64,000 nt of DNA from Rhizobiales bacterium CCH10-E5 (GTDB lineage Bacteria > Pseudomonadota > Alphaproteobacteria > Rhizobiales > Beijerinckiaceae). This document shows, in pieces, positions 35,341 through 44,283 of the stretch (position 1 is its first letter; the number at the start of each line of letters is the position of its first letter). The stretch is from NCBI GenBank assembly GCA_001556125.1, contig LSIG01000125.1, positions 5,194-69,193 of the forward strand, in the 5' to 3' direction. Both the position numbers and the translations under genes were made by a program. A model generated the notes under the pieces. The model worked only from the letters and a program-made list of their open reading frames with translations, ran no database searches and was not told the origin of the DNA.

Positions 35341-36347
35341 GCGGCGACCTCGCTGTCGGTGCGCGTGTCGTAGAGGTGGCAGGCGACCTTGCGGCTGCCG
35401 ACCGCGATCGGCTCCGGCCGCTCGGTCCGGCAGCGCTCAAAGGCCTGGGCACAGCGCGGGTTGAAGGCGCAGCCTTGCGGGATGGCGGAGAGCCGCGGCA
35501 TCGAGCCCGGGATCTGCACGAGCCGCGTGGTCTCGCCCTCGAGCGAGGGGATCGCGCCCATCAACCCCTTCGCATAGGGGTGGAGCGGCTCCTTCACCAC
35601 CTCGCGCACGGGGCCGATCTCGGCGATGCGCCCGGCATACATCACCGCGACGCGGTCGGCCGTCTCGGCGATGACGCCCATGTCGTGGGTCACGAGCATG
35701 ACCGAGGTGCCGCGCTCGCGGCAGAGCGTCTTGATCAGCGCGATGATCTGCGCCTGAACCGAGACGTCGAGCGCGGTGGTCGGCTCGTCGGCGATGATGA
35801 ACTGCGGCTCGGCACAGAGTGCGAGCGCGATGACGACGCGCTGGCGCATGCCGCCGGAGAACTCGTGCGGATAGCTGTCGATCCGCTTTTCGGGGGCGGG
35901 AATGCCGACTTCGTCGAGCAGGGCGATGGCGCGGGCCCGCGCCTGGGCAGCGTCGAGATCGGTATGGACGCGGATCGTCTCGATCAGCTGCTCGCTGATC
36001 CGGTAGAGCGGGTTCAGGCTGGTCAGCGGATCCTGGAAGATCATGCCGATGCGCTTGCCGCGGACCTTGCGCATCGCCTCATCAGGCAGATCGTCGATGC
36101 GTTCACCCGACAGCCGGACCTCGCCGCCGGCGATGCGGCCGGGCGGGTCGATCAGGCCGATGATGGCCGAGCCGGTGACCGACTTGCCGGCGCCGGATTC
36201 TCCGACGACGCCGAGCACCTCGCCGCGCGCGACGTCGAAGGAGATGCGGTCCAGCGCACGCAGCGTGCCGCGGCGGGTGACGAACTCGACCGTCAGCTCG
36301 CGGACGGAGAGGATCGGGGCAGCGTCTTCAGGCTCCATCGCGCTCAT
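35337..36347 (-). CDS. Peptide-type ABC importer 1, ATP-binding subunit D
   Basis: 336 residues. Walker A GESGAGKSVTGSAI, signature HEFSGGMRQRVVIALAL, Walker B FIIADEPTTALDVS, and the C-terminal GCAFNPRCAQAFERC. The ATG at 36347 overlaps the permease stop by 4 bases; longer starts run into the permease gene. It works as a heterodimer with subunit F to energise uptake. Confidence 0.93.
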
Positions 36348-37288
36348 CTCAGCTTCGGGTTGAGCGCGTCGCGCAGCCAGTCGCCGAACAGGTTGATCGA
36401 CAAAGCGAGCAGCACCAGCACGAGCGAGGGAAACAGCAGGATCCACCACTCCCCGGAGAAGAGATATTGCTGGCCGAAGCGGATCAGCGTGCCGAGCGAG
36501 GGCTGGGTCGGCGGCATGCCGACGCCGAGGAAGGAGAGCGTCGCCTCCTCAATGACGGCGAGCGCCAGGTTGATGGTCGCAATCACCAGCACGGGCCCGG
36601 CGACATTGGGCAGGACATGCTTGAGCATCACCGGCCAGGCCTTGAGCCCGATCAGCCGGGCCGCGTCGACATAGACCTTGTTTTTCTCGACCAGCGTCGA
36701 ACCGCGCACGGTGCGGGCATATTGCGCCCAATTCGACAGGCCGATGGCGACAACGAGGACGAGCAGCGTCATCTGCTCCTGCAGCGCCGGCGGGATGAGG
36801 CCGCGGGCCACGCCGAAGACCAGCAGCGCAACCAGAATCGCCGGGAAGGAGAGCTGCACGTCGGCGACGCGCATGATCAGCGCCTCCGTGCGCCCGCCGA
36901 CATAGCCGGCGACGAGACCGAGCCCCACGCCGATGACGAGCGAGAACAGCACGGAGGCCGCGCCGACCAGCAGCGAGACGCGCGAGCCGTAAAGGATGGC
37001 CGAGAAGATGTCCCGCCCCTGCGCGTCCGACCCCAGCCAGAAGACCTTGCCGGTGATCTCGTTGGGCACCATCGGCCGCGAGAAGCCGTCGGAGAGATCG
37101 AGCGAGGCGGGGTCGAAGGGATCATAGGGCGCGATCAGCGGCGCCGCGACCGCAGCCAGCACGAGCAGAAGCGCGAGCAGCGTCGCCACCACCGTCACCG
37201 GCGAGGAGCGGAACGACCAGGCGAGGTCGGAATCCCAGATCCGCGCGAAGCGGCCGGGCGGCTTGGGGGAAGCAGGCGTGCTGGTCAT
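36344..37288 (-). CDS. Peptide-type ABC importer 1, permease C
   Basis: 314 residues, DppC-like, with an N-terminal helix (VVATLLALLLVLAAVAAPLI), the family segment WLGSDAQGRDIFSAILYGSR, and the EAA-loop region AARLIGLKAWPVMLKHVLPN that contacts the ATPases. Start ATG 37288 is preceded by GAGG. It follows permease B by 16 bases. Confidence 0.93.
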   Translation of the reverse strand: MTSTPASPKPPGRFARIWDSDLAWSFRSSPVTVVATLLALLLVLAAVAAPLIAPYDPFDPASLDLSDGFSRPMVPNEITGKVFWLGSDAQGRDIFSAILYGSRVSLLVGAASVLFSLVIGVGLGLVAGYVGGRTEALIMRVADVQLSFPAILVALLVFGVARGLIPPALQEQMTLLVLVVAIGLSNWAQYARTVRGSTLVEKNKVYVDAARLIGLKAWPVMLKHVLPNVAGPVLVIATINLALAVIEEATLSFLGVGMPPTQPSLGTLIRFGQQYLFSGEWWILLFPSLVLVLLALSINLFGDWLRDALNPKLR

Positions 37289-37304
37289 GATGCGAACCTC
37301 GCTC

Positions 37305-38288
37305 TCACTTCGCCATGGCCGGATTGCCCGTCCGCAGGCGCGGATCGAGCGCGACATAGACGAGATCGACCAGGAGCGAGGTCAGCACGAAGACGAAAGC
37401 CACGAAGAGGAGATAGGCCGACATCACAGGCACGTCGACGAACTGCACGGCATTGACGAAAAGCGCCCCCAGCCCCGGCCACTGGAACACCGTCTCGGTG
37501 ACGATGGCGAAGGCGATGACGCCACCGAGCTGCACGCCGGCGATGGTGATGACCGGGATCAGCGTGTTGCGCAGCGCGTGGCGGAACTCGATGCGCCGCT
37601 CGGGAATGCCGCGCGCCCGTGCGAAGCGAATGAAGTCCGCCCGCATCACCTCCAGCATCTCGGAGCGGACGAGGCGCATGATCAGGGTGAGTTGCAGAAA
37701 GCCCAGGGTCAGCACCGGCAGAACCAGCGATTTCAGCCCGCTGGTCGTGAGCAGACCGGTGGTCCACCAGCCGATCGCGACCGTGTCGCCGCGCCCGAAG
37801 GAGGGCAGCCAGCGCAACTCCACGGCAAAAATGTAGATCAGGCCGATGCCGATCAGGAAGGTCGGCAGGCTGACCCCGATCAGCGAGAGCGACATCACCA
37901 GATTGGCGAGCCAGCCATCGCGCCGGATGGCGGCATAGACGCCGAGCGCAATGCCGACGACGAAAGCGAAGATCGCCGACAGCACCGCGAGTTCGACCGT
38001 CGCCGGCAGCCGCTCCAGGATCAGCGTCGAGACCTTGCGACCCTGGCGGTAGGAGATTCCGAAATCACCCTGCGCCGCATCCGCCACGAAGCGGGCGAAC
38101 TGCAGCGGCACGGGGTCGTTGAGGCCGAGACGCTCGGTCAGCTCGGCGCGGTCCTGCAAGGTTGCCTCCTGGCCGAGCATGTTGACCACGGGGTCGCCGA
38201 CGAAGCGGAACATCGAGAAGGCGATGAAGGCGACGGCCAGCATCACGACGATGCCCTGCATCAGCGAGCGCAGGATGTAGGCGAGCAT
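37305..38288 (-). CDS. Peptide-type ABC importer 1, permease B
   Basis: 327 residues, DppB-like. N-terminal helix MLAYILRSLMQGIVVMLAVA, the periplasmic region with GDFGISYRQGRKV, and the EAA loop FARARGIPERRIEFRHALRN. It forms the membrane pore with permease C. It is separated from the binding protein gene by a spacer that carries palindromic repeat copy 4. Confidence 0.93.
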   Translation of the reverse strand: MLAYILRSLMQGIVVMLAVAFIAFSMFRFVGDPVVNMLGQEATLQDRAELTERLGLNDPVPLQFARFVADAAQGDFGISYRQGRKVSTLILERLPATVELAVLSAIFAFVVGIALGVYAAIRRDGWLANLVMSLSLIGVSLPTFLIGIGLIYIFAVELRWLPSFGRGDTVAIGWWTTGLLTTSGLKSLVLPVLTLGFLQLTLIMRLVRSEMLEVMRADFIRFARARGIPERRIEFRHALRNTLIPVITIAGVQLGGVIAFAIVTETVFQWPGLGALFVNAVQFVDVPVMSAYLLFVAFVFVLTSLLVDLVYVALDPRLRTGNPAMAK

Positions 38289-38330
38289 TACGGGGTTACC
38301 TTGTCATCCATCACGCAGACGCAGCCCCAC

Positions 38331-38423
38331 CGTCATGGTCGGGCTTGTCCCGACCATCCACGTCTTCGATCGTCGAACTCGACAACAAAGACGTGGATGC
38401 TCGCCACAAGGGCGAGCATGACG
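38331..38423. repeat. Dispersed palindromic repeat, copy 4 (between binding protein and permease genes)
   Basis: Outer CGTCATGGTCGGGCTTGTCC arm on the left and CACAAGGGCGAGCATGACG on the right, with a nested CCACGTCTT / AAGACGTGG stem. It lies 3' of the binding-protein gene within the operon, a place where hairpins commonly stabilise the upstream mRNA and raise binding-protein levels over permease. Confidence 0.88.
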
Positions 38424-38452
38424 GTTGAGGTTCACACGGAGATCCGCGCGGA

Positions 38453-40054
38453 CTACGAGCCCTTGAAGCTCACCATCTTCAGCTTCGGGTTGTTACCGAC
38501 ATCGACCGGGATATCGAGCGAGGTCTTCATCGCGTAGCTGAGCGACTGGTGGTGGATCGGCAGGTAGATCGTCTCGTCCTTCAGCCGGGTCCAGAGCTTC
38601 GCGATGGTCGCATCACGCTTGGCCAGGTCGACCTCCTTCGACAGCGACTCGATCATCGTGTCGACCTCGGCGTTCTTGAAGCCGGTCGCGTTCCACGAGC
38701 CCTGCGAGCCGGTGCGCGAGTGGTACATGTAGGAGAAGATGTAGTCGGAATCATAGGTCGGGACGCCCCAGCCGACGAGGTAGAACTCCGTCTCCGGCGG
38801 GTTCCGCTGGATCAGGTTGAAGTGGATCGACTTCGACTGCGAGACGAGGTTCACCTTCACGCCGATCTGGCCGAACATGCCGACCGCCGCCTGGCAGATG
38901 CCCTCGTCGTTGACATAGCGGTCATTGGGGCAGTGCAGCGTCACCGAGAAGCCGTTGGGGTAGCCCGCTTCCGCGAGAAGGGCCTTCGCCTTGGCGTTGT
39001 CGACCGCGGGGAAGCTGTCCAGCTCCTTGGTCCAGCCATTGACGAAAGGCGGCATGATCACGCCCGTCGGCACCGATTCGCCGCGCATCACGACACGCTG
39101 AATCGCCGGCCGGTTGATCGCCATGTTGAGAGCCTGGCGAACGCGCTTGTCGGCAAAGGGGTTCTTGCCCTGGACGTCGTCGCCCTTCAGATCGGCCGAG
39201 GCGACGTCCATGCCGAAGAAGATCGTGCGGTTCTCGGCGCCGGAATTGACCCGCAGGTTTTGCTGGTTCTTGAGACGCGCGATGTCCTGCACCGGCACGT
39301 CCTGGACGAAGTCGACCTCGCCCGAGAGGAGCGCCGCGACGCGGGTCGCGTCCTGCTTGATCGGCACCAGCGTCAGCTCGGTGATCTCGAGCGGGACCTT
39401 GGCCTTGTTCCAGTAGGCGTCGTTGCGCTTCAGCACCGTCTTCACGTCGGCCTCGCGCGAGACGAGGATGAAGGGGCCGGTGCCGTTGGCGTTGCGGACG
39501 GCGAAATTCTCTTCCTTGTTCTTGAAGTCCTGCGCCTTGACGGCGTTGTTCTTCTCCGCCCAGGCCTTGCTCATGATGCGGATGGACGAGGTGTTGTTGA
39601 CCAGCAGCGGGTTCGGCCCCTTGGTCTTGATGCGCACCGTCAGGTCGTCGACCTTGCTGACCTTCTCGACCGAGGTGAGATAGCCCTTGAAGTCCGAGGT
39701 CGGCTGCATGGCGCGCTCATAGGAGAACACCACGTCGTCGGCCGAGAAGGGCGTCCCGTCATGGAACTTGACGCCGGACTCCAGCTTGAACTCCCAGGTG
39801 GTCGGATCGTCCGGCAGGACGCGCCAGGACGAGGCCAGCAGCGGCAGCAGCTTGCCGGCGTGGTCACGCTCGGTCAGGCTTTCATAGATGTGCTGGTTGA
39901 GCGACGTCGTCGGTCCCTCGTTCTGGGAATGGGGATCGATCGTCAGGGCGTCGCCGGCCGCGGCCCATTTCAGGGGTCGGGCCTCGGCGGCGCCGAGCGC
40001 CAGCAGCGAAACCCCGAGCAAAGCGGCCGCAAGGCCGAACACACGCGCTTTCAT
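38453..40054 (-). CDS. Peptide-type ABC importer 1, periplasmic binding protein (family 5)
   Basis: 533 residues with a cleavable signal peptide (VFGLAAALLGVSLLALGAAE, cleavage near AEARP). Family 5 solute-binding marks are YESLTERDHAGKLLPLLASS, GVKFHDGTPFSADDVVFSYE and MAINRPAIQRVV. GGGAGG lies upstream of the ATG. Substrate could be peptides, opines or glutathione; sequence alone does not decide. The ArgE-like deacylase gene upstream favours peptides or acylated amino acids. Confidence 0.92.
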   Translation of the reverse strand: MKARVFGLAAALLGVSLLALGAAEARPLKWAAAGDALTIDPHSQNEGPTTSLNQHIYESLTERDHAGKLLPLLASSWRVLPDDPTTWEFKLESGVKFHDGTPFSADDVVFSYERAMQPTSDFKGYLTSVEKVSKVDDLTVRIKTKGPNPLLVNNTSSIRIMSKAWAEKNNAVKAQDFKNKEENFAVRNANGTGPFILVSREADVKTVLKRNDAYWNKAKVPLEITELTLVPIKQDATRVAALLSGEVDFVQDVPVQDIARLKNQQNLRVNSGAENRTIFFGMDVASADLKGDDVQGKNPFADKRVRQALNMAINRPAIQRVVMRGESVPTGVIMPPFVNGWTKELDSFPAVDNAKAKALLAEAGYPNGFSVTLHCPNDRYVNDEGICQAAVGMFGQIGVKVNLVSQSKSIHFNLIQRNPPETEFYLVGWGVPTYDSDYIFSYMYHSRTGSQGSWNATGFKNAEVDTMIESLSKEVDLAKRDATIAKLWTRLKDETIYLPIHHQSLSYAMKTSLDIPVDVGNNPKLKMVSFKGS

Positions 40055-40161
40055 CGAATCACACCTCCCCTTGCAGGCACCGCGCGGCGCCTGAAAGGCA
40101 GGATGTTAGGGGCAGGCCGCGCGCGAGTCACGGGTCTCCCGCGCGGCAGACGCATGGCTGG

Positions 40162-40176
40162 GTGCACGCGCTGCAC
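40162..40176. promoter_or_regulatory. TGCAC-based inverted repeat upstream of importer 1
   Basis: GTGCA-CGCGC-TGCAC, a perfect dyad 108-122 bases upstream of the binding-protein ATG. It adjoins CTGCACAAGTTTT, which resembles CTGCACAGTTCTT upstream of the second importer (54062-54074). It is a possible site for a shared regulator. Confidence 0.35.
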
Positions 40177-40205
40177 AAGTTTTCGTCATCTGCAGCGACG
40201 GAGCT

Positions 40206-41357
40206 CTAACGCGCGAGGTCGGCAATGAGCTTGCGCACGAACTGCGTGCCGGCCTCGAGCTGGTCGAGCGTGATGAACTCGTCCGGCTGGTGGGCCTGGG
40301 CGATGTCGCCCGGACCGCAGACCACGGTCGACCAGCCGGCGCGCTGGAACAGGCCGCCTTCCGTGCCATAGGCCACGACATGGCGGCCATTATCGCCGGT
40401 CAGGCGGCGGCAGAGCTCCTCGGCCGCGCCGTTCTCCTCCGGCCCCATTGCCGGGGTGTCGGAGGTCACGACGAAATCGATGCCGGTCTCGGGGGCGATC
40501 GCCTGCATCTGCGCTTCCAGCGCCGCGACCTCGGCGCGGTAGCGCTGCTCGTAGCTCTCGAAGCTCTCACCCGGGACGCAGCGAACCTCATGGGTGAACA
40601 TGCAGTGCTCGGCGGTGATGTTGACCGCCGTCCCCCCATTCACCACGCCGACGTGGAGCGTCGTGTAGGGCGGCTCGAAACCGTTGCCCGGCGCGGTGCG
40701 GGCCTTGTTCTCGGCCATCACCTGGTTGTGCCAGTCGATCAGGCGGCCCGCGATCATCACCGCCGGCACGCCGACATCGACGCGGCTGGAATGGACGGCG
40801 TGGCCGCGCACCGTCGTCCTCATCCGCATGCCGCCCTTGTGGCCGGTGACGACCTGCATCATCGAGGGCTCGCCGACGATGACGGCCGATGGCTTCAGAC
40901 CGTCCTTCGTCATCGCATCGATCATGACGCGTGCGCCTTGGCAGCCGACCTCCTCGTCATAGGAGAGCGCGATGTGGATCGGCCGCTTGAGCGGCGCCGC
41001 CAGCATCTCGGGAACCAGCGCCAGCGCAATGGCGTCGAAGCCCTTCATGTCGCAGGTACCTCGGCCATAGAGCTTGCCGTCCCGCTCCGTCAGCGTCCAG
41101 GGATCGGAACTCCAGTCCTGCCCCGCGACGGGCACGACGTCGGTGTGGCCGGAGAGGACGACGCCGCCGTCCAGCTTAGGGCCGATCGTGGCGTAGAGAT
41201 TGGCCTTCTGCCCATCGGGGCTCGGGGCCAGACGGCTCTCGACACCGAGGCCTGCGAGATAGTCGCGGCAGAAATCGATCAGCTCGAGATTGCTGCGCTG
41301 CGATTCCGTGTTGAACGAAACCAGCCGGGCCAGCATCTCCTTGGGGGTCATCGTCAC
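40206..41357 (-). CDS. Acetylornithine deacetylase-like M20 peptidase (ArgE type)
   Basis: 383-residue zinc-dependent M20A deacylase. The metal-binding motifs are LSGHTDVVPV, GRGTCDMKGFDA and SYDEEVGCQG, where the Glu-Glu pair includes the catalytic base. A C-terminal His lies in QAHQPDEFI. The start may be GTG 41357 (with GGAG nine bases upstream) or the ATG at 41351. It is upstream of importer 1 on the same strand, so it may hydrolyse N-acylated amino acids brought in, as well as or instead of serving arginine synthesis. Confidence 0.88.
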   Translation of the reverse strand: MTMTPKEMLARLVSFNTESQRSNLELIDFCRDYLAGLGVESRLAPSPDGQKANLYATIGPKLDGGVVLSGHTDVVPVAGQDWSSDPWTLTERDGKLYGRGTCDMKGFDAIALALVPEMLAAPLKRPIHIALSYDEEVGCQGARVMIDAMTKDGLKPSAVIVGEPSMMQVVTGHKGGMRMRTTVRGHAVHSSRVDVGVPAVMIAGRLIDWHNQVMAENKARTAPGNGFEPPYTTLHVGVVNGGTAVNITAEHCMFTHEVRCVPGESFESYEQRYRAEVAALEAQMQAIAPETGIDFVVTSDTPAMGPEENGAAEELCRRLTGDNGRHVVAYGTEGGLFQRAGWSTVVCGPGDIAQAHQPDEFITLDQLEAGTQFVRKLIADLAR

Positions 41358-41520
41358 GCGGCTTCACTCCAAATGGCGCTGCGAGGCAGGTTTCGTGCCG
41401 GGGCCGGCCCGGCGCTGCCCTGATATATGTTCCTAGGCCTCTGCGCCGCCGCTGCCAACGATCCGTTTCCGTCCGTTGCCGGGGCCGCCTATAACGACGG
41501 CTCAAGACACGAGGCCCAGC

Positions 41521-42489
41521 ATGACATTCGACGTCACCCTTGCCGATATCCAGGCTGCCGCTGCGCGCATCGCCGGCAAGATCCGGCGCACGCCGACCTA
41601 TTTCAGTGCCGGCCTCTCGGCGCGGCTGGGCGTCGAAACGGTCGTCAAGGTCGAGAGCCTGCAGCTCGGCGGTTCGTTCAAGGTCCGGGGCTGCTTCAAC
41701 AAGCTGATGGCACTGAGCGAGCGGGAGCTTGCCCGCGGCGTCGTGACCGTGTCGGGCGGCAATCATGCGATTGCGGTCGCGCTGGTCGCCAAGACGATGG
41801 GCTGCCGCGCGCTGGTGCTGATGCCGCAGAACGCGGCGGCCTTCAATGTCGAGATGGCGCGTTCGCTGGGGGCCGAGATCGAGCTCTGCGCGGATTCGAT
41901 CGAAGCCTTCGCGAAGGCTGAAGTCTACGCGGCCCAGGGCATGACCCATGTCCATTCCTATGACGATCCGGCGATCATCGCCGGCCATGGCTCGCTCGGG
42001 CTCGAGATGAACAACGATGCCGGCGGGCGGCTTGATCATGTCTTCATCTCGATCGGCGGCGGCGGCTTCGCGGCCGGCGTCGGCGCGGCGATGAAGGGGC
42101 TCGACCCCGCCCTGCGCATCCATGGCGTCGAGACGGAGGGCGCCACCGCGATGACGCAGGCGCTGGAAGCGGGCAAACCAGTGCCGATCCGGCCGACCTC
42201 GATCGCACGCACGCTCGGCGCCCCCTTCGCGACAGAGCGGACCATGGCCGCCGCGCGGCAGTTCCTCGAGGACATCGTGATCGTGCCGGACGCCGAGGCC
42301 GTGCGCGAGATCACCTGGGTGCTGCAGAACGGGCGCGTGCTGCTGGAGCCGGCGGCCTCCTGCGTGGTGGCCGCGGCGCTGGCGCGCAAGGCGATCTTCA
42401 AGCCCGGCGAGCGGGTCGGGCTCGTGCTCTGCGGCTCGAATGTCGCGCTCGACGACATTGCCGCCTGGCGGACCCAGTTCGGCGTCTGA
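41521..42489 (+). CDS. Threonine/serine dehydratase-like PLP enzyme
   Basis: 322 residues, fold type II PLP enzyme. The PLP lysine is in LQLGGSFKVRGCFNK, the substrate loop is VTVSGGNHAIAVALVA, the glycine-rich phosphate loop is ISIGGGGFAAGVGAA, and the C-terminal Ser is in LVLCGSNVALDD. It lacks the regulatory ACT domain, so it is of the catabolic type. The ATG at 41521 is chosen. It likely deaminates threonine or serine to a 2-oxo acid; a hydroxyaspartate or ectoine-type substrate is also possible. It diverges from the ArgE-like gene. Confidence 0.88.
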   Translation: MTFDVTLADIQAAAARIAGKIRRTPTYFSAGLSARLGVETVVKVESLQLGGSFKVRGCFNKLMALSERELARGVVTVSGGNHAIAVALVAKTMGCRALVLMPQNAAAFNVEMARSLGAEIELCADSIEAFAKAEVYAAQGMTHVHSYDDPAIIAGHGSLGLEMNNDAGGRLDHVFISIGGGGFAAGVGAAMKGLDPALRIHGVETEGATAMTQALEAGKPVPIRPTSIARTLGAPFATERTMAAARQFLEDIVIVPDAEAVREITWVLQNGRVLLEPAASCVVAAALARKAIFKPGERVGLVLCGSNVALDDIAAWRTQFGV

Positions 42490-42635
42490 AGCGCCTGTGC
42501 CGCCGACGCGCGGCAGGGTCGCGGCGCCGCGCCTTGACGCTGCCGCCCGTTCCGGGTTGTGGAGAGAGGCGCCACGTCCGACCGAGACGGCGGGGGGCCG
42601 CCTTGGCGGGCGCGGGCTGAAGCGGAGGCAGGCCT

Positions 42636-43025
42636 ATGACGATCCTCGACCACAAGACGCAGCCGCAGGAGAAATGGCGCGACGGCGTCATGACCGAGAT
42701 GCGGGTCTCCGCCATGGTCGAAAGCAAGCAGCTCTGCATCTTCGAGCAGTTCTGCGAGCCTGGTCTCGGCGCGCCGATGCATCTGCATGCCGTCGAGGAG
42801 GTGCTGGAGGTGATGGCCGGCACGGCCGAGATCTATCTGCGCGACAAGACGATGGTCGTCACCGCCAACCAGTCGGTCCTGGTGCCGGCCGGTGCCCGCC
42901 ACGGCTTCAAGAACATCGGCACCGACACGCTGCATGTGCGCGCAACCCTGGCGGCTGCGATCTTCGAAGCCTCCTATGACGACCGCAACGAACTGTCGCG
43001 CCGCTACGTGCCCGCCAACGCCTGA
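42636..43025 (+). CDS. Small cupin-domain protein
   Basis: 129 residues, single cupin barrel. Motif 1 reads GAPMHLHAVEEVLEVMAG, giving two His and a Glu as metal ligands; motif 2 is VPAGARHGFKNIG with the third His. GGAGG lies upstream of the ATG. Cupins of this size are metal enzymes or sensory or epimerase-like proteins. No substrate can be read. It lies 70 bases before the M20 amidohydrolase gene and may be cotranscribed. Confidence 0.8.
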   Translation: MTILDHKTQPQEKWRDGVMTEMRVSAMVESKQLCIFEQFCEPGLGAPMHLHAVEEVLEVMAGTAEIYLRDKTMVVTANQSVLVPAGARHGFKNIGTDTLHVRATLAAAIFEASYDDRNELSRRYVPANA

Positions 43026-43096
43026 ACGGCTCTGTCCACCTTGCTCATGACGCGATCCGCCGCGGGTGGATCGCCTACGCGCTTTCCGAGGTTCCG

Positions 43097-44269
43097 ATGC
43101 CCAAGACCGAACTCATCGCCGCCATTCATCCGGAGCTCACGGCGATCCGCCGCGACCTGCACCGCCATCCCGAGCTGATGTACGACGTGCACCGCACGGC
43201 GGGCGTCGTCGCGCAGAAGCTGACGGAATGGGGCGTCGACGAGGTCGTGGCCGGCATCGGCAAGACCGGTGTCGTCGGCGTCATCAAGGGTCGCGGCCAG
43301 GGCTCGGGCAAGGTCATCGCGATGCGCGCCGACATGGACGCCCTGCCGATCCATGAGGAGACCAATCTCGAGCATCGCTCGACCGTGCCGGGCAAGATGC
43401 ACGCCTGCGGCCATGACGGCCACACCGCCATGCTGCTCGGCGCCGCGAAGTATCTCGCCGAAACCCGCGATTTCGACGGGACGGCCGTCGTGATCTTCCA
43501 GCCGGCGGAGGAAGGCGGCGCCGGGGCCAAGGCGATGATCGACGACGGGCTGATGACCCGCTTCGGCATCCAGGAGGTCTATGGCATGCACAACAAGCCC
43601 GGCCTGCCCATCGGCCAGTTCGACGTGCGCAAGGGCCCGACCATGGCGGCTGCCGATCGCATCCACATCAAGATCGAAGGCAAGGGCGGCCATGCCGCGG
43701 CGCCGCACCGCGTCAACGACCCGATCGTCGCCGCCTGCCAGCTCGTGACCGCGCTGCAGACGATCTCCTCGCGCAATGCCGACCCGCTCGATTCGATCGT
43801 CGTCTCCGTGACCGCGATGAATGCCGGCGAGGCCTTCAACGTCATCCCGCAGACCGTCGAGCTCAAGGGCTCGGTCCGGACTCTGACGCCGCAGATGCGC
43901 GAACTGGCCGAGAAGCGCATCAAGGAGGTCACTGCCGGCATCATGGGCGCCTTCGGGATGAGCTTCGTCTGCGACTATCTCCACGGCTATCCTGTGACCT
44001 TCAACCATGCGGAGCAGGCCGAATTCGCGGTCAGCACAATCGAGGCCGCGTTCGGCGCGGGCAAGGTTGACACGACCGTGCCGCCGACGATGGGCTCGGA
44101 GGATTTCTCCTACATGCTCGAGGAGCGCCCCGGCGCCTTCATCAATATCGGCAATGGCGACTCGGCCGGGCTTCATCATCCGGCTTACGAGTTCAACGAC
44201 GAGGTCATCCCCGTGGGCGTGACCTACTGGGCGAACCTCGTCGAGACGGCGATGCCAGCCAAGGCCTGA
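43097..44269 (+). CDS. M20D amidohydrolase (hippurate hydrolase/IAA-amino acid hydrolase type)
   Basis: 390 residues. The metal-binding motifs are MRADMDALPIHEE, HACGHDGHTAM and QPAEEGGAGAKAM, which contains the catalytic Glu, with a C-terminal metal His in HHPAYEFND. The dimerisation domain is visible from about residue 185 (GKGGHAAAPHRVNDPI). It hydrolyses N-acyl amino acids such as hippurate. GAGG precedes the ATG. It is 14 bases from the following oxidoreductase gene, so the two are an operon. Confidence 0.9.
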   Translation: MPKTELIAAIHPELTAIRRDLHRHPELMYDVHRTAGVVAQKLTEWGVDEVVAGIGKTGVVGVIKGRGQGSGKVIAMRADMDALPIHEETNLEHRSTVPGKMHACGHDGHTAMLLGAAKYLAETRDFDGTAVVIFQPAEEGGAGAKAMIDDGLMTRFGIQEVYGMHNKPGLPIGQFDVRKGPTMAAADRIHIKIEGKGGHAAAPHRVNDPIVAACQLVTALQTISSRNADPLDSIVVSVTAMNAGEAFNVIPQTVELKGSVRTLTPQMRELAEKRIKEVTAGIMGAFGMSFVCDYLHGYPVTFNHAEQAEFAVSTIEAAFGAGKVDTTVPPTMGSEDFSYMLEERPGAFINIGNGDSAGLHHPAYEFNDEVIPVGVTYWANLVETAMPAKA

Positions 44270-44283
44270 AGGGCGCCCGCCTC